This document shows positions 41,801-45,000 of a DNA stretch of 45,000 nt, piece after piece; position 1 is the stretch's first letter; every line of letters begins with the position of its first letter. Location of the stretch: NCBI GenBank assembly GCA_009839505.1, contig VXPO01000005.1:1-45000 (forward strand). The letters are read 5' to 3'. The translations under genes were made by a program, and so were the position numbers. This DNA comes from Gammaproteobacteria bacterium (lineage in GTDB: Bacteria > Pseudomonadota > Gammaproteobacteria > Pseudomonadales > Azotimanducaceae). The notes beneath the pieces were generated by a model. The model saw nothing but the letters and a program-made list of their open reading frames with translations. It made no database searches and had not been told where the DNA came from.

Positions 41801-44726
41801 GGGGTATCAAGGCGTTGCGCCAACCGCGGAGGAAACCACTCGGCCTTGGATCGATGGTGACGACGAAGGAGAGCGTGGCGGTTGCCCCTCCGGCGTCGGT
41901 CGCGGTGACGGTCACCGTCGCTTCGCCGTCCTCGCCTTCGTCGTTGGGTAGAAGTACGAGATCAGCGTCGTCCACCTGGACGGTGAGCAGGCTGTCATCG
42001 CTGGACTGCGCCGCGTAGGTGAACGGAACCCCCTCGCCGGAGAACAGCGACGACAGATCGATGTTCGTCGCATCCCCGTCCGCTAGCAGTTCGGGCGTCG
42101 GCGGGGTGTTGGAGGGCAGGACTTTCGTGAATAGGGTCAGCGTCTCGCCAACGGCCGTCGTCAGACCTCGAAAGCAGGGATGAGAGTCGTCGCCGCAGAC
42201 GCTTGTGGGCATTGCGGGAGGTTCGTCGAGCATTACGCTCGTCTTGCCGTCGACGGCTTGGGTCACCGTCGCCGACGGACTGAAGATGGCACCGGGCCAA
42301 ACGGTCAGGGTGGCCTTCGACGGTTCGCCGTTGATCGTGGAAACCCCCGCGCGCATGGCGAACGGCGCCCCGTGTGCGACGGTCGCGAAAACGGTCGCCG
42401 GTCCCGGTGCGGCGTTGAGCCCGTCCCGACGTTCCAGCTCCATGGTCAGCACGAACGGTGCCCCCGGATTGTCCTGCAACTGCAGTTCCTCGAGGTGGGG
42501 GACACCGTGGAACAGCCCGTCCGGCAAATCGGCGAGGCTGTTGCCGTTCAGCCGCAGCCGCTGAAGGGCGAACAGGTCTTCGAGCACGTCCGCATCCAAC
42601 TCGGTGAGCGCATTGCCGTCCGCCCGGAGGTCGACGAGATTCTCGAGTCCCAGAAACAAACCGCTCGGCAGCGTCTCCAGGTTGTTGTTGCTGATGTCGA
42701 GCGTGGTCAGACCCCTCAGACCGAGGAAATCAAGAGATTGCAGTGAGTCGACCTGTTGGTCGGCGAGCGCAAGCGATGTACGTCCGGTCAGATCCTCGAT
42801 GGATACCGCCGAGCAGACGTCCGTGCCTCGCAGCGTGTCGCGCACCTCTGGCGTACGGTCGCACACGCCCTCGTTGATGGTCACCGTCGCCGTTGTCCGG
42901 CCCAGCGCTAGGTCATTGGCGTGCTCGGCGGGCGCCGAGAGGGTCACCGTGAATACCTCGCGCGCCGGCTCGATGTCGTTGTCGTCATGACTTGCGAACT
43001 CGATGACCGCGTCGTTGTGGTTGGCGAGGATCACGACCGAGCCGTGGCCGCCGCCGTGGTCCCAGTAGTCCGCATCGGGAGTGTCCGGGTCGTCGTCGAC
43101 TCCAAGTACCCAGTTCAGTGTCGTGGTTGCTGTCCGTGGACGGCTCAAGCGCACGGTCAGCCGAGCGGTGCCGTGCTCGGGTATGGCGGCGGACGTGGTC
43201 GCGAAGAACGCCACCCGTCCCACCATCACGTCGAAGCGCTGCTCCGCCGTTAGGCCGACGCTGTCGCGGGCCGTCACCGTTATGGATGCCGCGCCCGTGG
43301 CGACGCCGCGGAGCGTCAAGACGTCGCCTTGGGTCCGCACCGTCGCGATGCCCACGTCGTCGGACGTAGCCTCGAACGTCAGTGCGCGACTCTCCGGGTG
43401 GCGGAAGTAGTCGGCGAGATCGATCTGCACGGTCTCGCCGATTTCGAGGAACCGCATCCCGATTTCCCCGCTGGCCTCGGGAGGACGACTGCGCGTGCGC
43501 GGCGTACCCGTCGCGACGGTCGAAGGTGGACCGTCGTCGGCGAAGGCGCGCGTGGCGATGACGCGCACGGAATAGGGCGTACCCCCCGCGAGGCCGGTGA
43601 GGGTGGTCCGGGTGTTCGACCCGCTGGTGACAACCACCTGTCGTGTGGCGCCGAATGACTGGTTCCCGGACCGCCACTGGACCTTGTAGCCGGTCGCGTC
43701 CGCCACGGCGTTCCAGGACACCGTAATCTGCTCGATTTCCGCGGTTACGCCCACGCCCGTCACCTGACCCGGTGCCGACGCTCTCGGGACACCGTTCGCC
43801 TCGGCGGATGCGGTGCCGTCGTCGGCGTCGCTCTTGGTGGCGATCACCCGTACGTAGTAGCGTGTCCCCGCCGTGAGGTTCGGGATGGTGTCACGCGTCG
43901 TCGACCCCCCGGAGACCGTGCGTTGGCGAGACGTGTTGAACCCCTGGCCGCTCGTTCTCCACTGCACCTTGTAGCCGTCCGCATCGCTCACCATGTTCCA
44001 GGAAACCGCCAGTCCGCCGACGCGGGGTGCAACGCCGACACCCGTGACGCGTCCGGGCGGTTGCCCGCTGGTGTCGAGCACGAAGGTGAGATAAGCCATC
44101 GGTTCGTCTGAGAACTTGCCCGTGCCCTTGATGCTCGTGATAACGCCCTGCGGACTGGTGGCGGGGTTGCTGAGCCGAAACTCGTCGCCTTCCTCGGTGC
44201 CGGCGTCGTAGGGAAAGAGATCGATCTCCAACCGTGTCAGCCACTCGCCTTGGGGGTCCTGCAGCGATCGGCCCGAGATGCCCACGAACCAGTCGGGACT
44301 CGGTCCGATCATCGATGAGAGTGTGACGAGGGGATGCGTGTCGGGAACCTCCAGATCGAACGTCGCGGAGCCCGTCCCGCCTCCGGAAACACCTTCCTCG
44401 ATCACCGCGTGATAATGGGTGCTGGCCTCGATCTCCGACCTCAGCGTACTGGTGATCCCGAGTTCGGCCATGTTTTCGACACCGCTCGAGGCGGTACCGC
44501 CGACGCTCCAGAAGCTGACGCTGCTGTTGTGCACGGCACCGATCAGGGTCGTGAAGTGCGCACCGCCGACAACTCCGCCGGGCGTGCTCTCGAGCGTCCA
44601 GTTGCCTCGGAAGGTGACCTCGTAGGTCACCGTGTCGTCCTGGGCGTGCAGGGAACCACCGAACCCCACGGTCGCCACGAGCAGCGACACGAACCGCCTG
44701 CGCAACGACGTGCTGTGGCGTTCCAT
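41790..44726 (-). CDS. exported multidomain protein: spondin, two FN3, Calx-beta, LRR
   Basis: 978 residues. Signal peptide (MERHSTSLRRRFVSLLVATVGFGGSLHAQ); spondin-N domain (about 33-220) with AHFTTLIGAVHNSSVSFW, ENMAELG, SMIGPSPDWFVGISG and DLFPYDAGTEEGDEF; two fibronectin III domains (about 226-310, 319-405; GLAVSWN, QITVSWN, GYKVQWRS); a cadherin/Big-like domain (about 415-500); Calx-beta (about 500-610); an LRR module with N-cap (VCDRTPEVRDTLRG) and C-cap (NPGAPFVLTMELERRD); and a C-terminal Ig-like domain with DGEATVTVTATDAGGATA. ATG 44726 is chosen for its signal peptide; ATG 44756 would add ten residues. First gene of the three-gene exoprotein operon. Confidence 0.87.
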   Translation of the reverse strand: MERHSTSLRRRFVSLLVATVGFGGSLHAQDDTVTYEVTFRGNWTLESTPGGVVGGAHFTTLIGAVHNSSVSFWSVGGTASSGVENMAELGITSTLRSEIEASTHYHAVIEEGVSGGGTGSATFDLEVPDTHPLVTLSSMIGPSPDWFVGISGRSLQDPQGEWLTRLEIDLFPYDAGTEEGDEFRLSNPATSPQGVITSIKGTGKFSDEPMAYLTFVLDTSGQPPGRVTGVGVAPRVGGLAVSWNMVSDADGYKVQWRTSGQGFNTSRQRTVSGGSTTRDTIPNLTAGTRYYVRVIATKSDADDGTASAEANGVPRASAPGQVTGVGVTAEIEQITVSWNAVADATGYKVQWRSGNQSFGATRQVVVTSGSNTRTTLTGLAGGTPYSVRVIATRAFADDGPPSTVATGTPRTRSRPPEASGEIGMRFLEIGETVQIDLADYFRHPESRALTFEATSDDVGIATVRTQGDVLTLRGVATGAASITVTARDSVGLTAEQRFDVMVGRVAFFATTSAAIPEHGTARLTVRLSRPRTATTTLNWVLGVDDDPDTPDADYWDHGGGHGSVVILANHNDAVIEFASHDDNDIEPAREVFTVTLSAPAEHANDLALGRTTATVTINEGVCDRTPEVRDTLRGTDVCSAVSIEDLTGRTSLALADQQVDSLQSLDFLGLRGLTTLDISNNNLETLPSGLFLGLENLVDLRADGNALTELDADVLEDLFALQRLRLNGNSLADLPDGLFHGVPHLEELQLQDNPGAPFVLTMELERRDGLNAAPGPATVFATVAHGAPFAMRAGVSTINGEPSKATLTVWPGAIFSPSATVTQAVDGKTSVMLDEPPAMPTSVCGDDSHPCFRGLTTAVGETLTLFTKVLPSNTPPTPELLADGDATNIDLSSLFSGEGVPFTYAAQSSDDSLLTVQVDDADLVLLPNDEGEDGEATVTVTATDAGGATATLSFVVTIDPRPSGFLRGWRNALIPRES

Positions 44727-44917
44727 TGGGCGTGAGTTGTCCACCGGGTAGCGCATGAAGCGAGTGTGCGAACTTGGATTGCCGGGGGCAAGCCGGAAAT
44801 CCGCCCGTCGAGTACCATCGGAGTACGTCAGAGTCGAGTTCCATGCAAGCGCCCCATAGCCGGTCCCGCACTTCGCTTCGCTGTGTGCCGGGTCGCGCCG
44901 CTTGCGGCGCGCCGCCG
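44727..44917. other. upstream region of the spondin operon, with a hairpin
   Basis: About 190 bp that must carry the operon's promoter; I see no convincing hexamers. CGCGCCGC-tt-GCGGCGCG at 44894-44911 is a perfect 8-bp hairpin of the same type as the hairpin chains elsewhere. No gene recognised. Confidence 0.4.
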
Positions 44918-44983
44918 CCGGCCCCGCCCCGCCCCCCCCCCCAGGCCCCCCCGCCCCCCCGAGGCGGGGCGGGGCGGGGGGGG
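44918..44983. repeat. C-rich then G-rich low-complexity tract at window end
   Basis: Runs of C up to about a dozen bases, then GGGGCGGGGCGGGG-type repeats, forming a crude inverted repeat. It could fold as a hairpin or G-quadruplex, but homopolymer slippage or an assembly end artefact is as likely. Confidence 0.5.
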
Positions 44984-45000
44984 TTGTGGCAGAGGGGCGC

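Overview
The window is about 65% GC and densely coded on both strands. Many genes overlap by a few bases, and GTG/TTG starts are common. A TonB-dependent receptor, a TonB-type energy-transducer lipoprotein, lipoprotein signal peptides, acyl-CoA dehydrogenase and racemase genes, and a ribosomal protein THX microgene together suggest a Gram-negative heterotrophic proteobacterium, probably a marine or host-associated gammaproteobacterium known from metagenomes. That placement is inference; no rRNA or other marker settles it.

Region 1-8 kb: the 5' part of a TonB-dependent receptor, an SRPBCC-domain protein, an unknown conserved-looking protein, and a tight three-gene minus-strand operon (transketolase-like enzyme, Ldh_2-family 2-oxoacid reductase, BCCT transporter) that looks like an uptake-plus-catabolism unit for an unknown compound. 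Region 8-13 kb: one giant secreted protein (metzincin protease, CARDB-like and Calx-beta domains, 15 internalin-type LRRs, four C-terminal repeats of a domain I do not recognise). Region 13-17.4 kb: propionate-CoA ligase, alpha-methylacyl-CoA racemase and a methylmalonyl-CoA-epimerase-like VOC protein, with a small membrane protein between. Region 17.4-21.2 kb: a plus-strand sugar-oxidation cluster (Gfo/Idh/MocA oxidoreductase, ThuA-like protein, cytochrome c fused to a PQQ sorbosone/glucose dehydrogenase). Region 21.3-24.5 kb: an orphan ribbon-helix-helix protein, a small hypothetical, and two adjacent acyl-CoA dehydrogenases. Region 24.6-30 kb: a small ORF, NAD+ synthase, an exported metallo-beta-lactamase-fold protein with a degenerate metal site, ribosomal protein THX, a nitroreductase and an amidase. 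Region 30-35 kb: an APH-type kinase, a class III aminotransferase/phospho-lyase and a TonB lipoprotein in one overlapping operon; a peroxiredoxin with an in-frame TGA at its catalytic Cys position; an HpcH/HpaI aldolase; and a dienelactone-hydrolase-like enzyme. Region 35-38.5 kb: a beta-N-acetylhexosaminidase fused to a sugar kinase, translationally coupled to a lumazine synthase. Region 38.7-44.8 kb: three overlapping genes for exported proteins carrying spondin, FN3, Calx-beta and LRR modules.

The strongest unusual observation is the predicted selenoprotein peroxiredoxin at 32784-33248: TGA replaces the peroxidatic Cys codon of the T-x-x-C motif, the frame stays open for 110 further codons, and a SECIS-like hairpin follows the TGA. 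Other notable items are the GH20-kinase fusion, the two families of eukaryote-like LRR exoproteins, chains of consecutive perfect hairpins directly after several stop codons, and a roughly 60-bp dispersed repeat present in two inverted copies.
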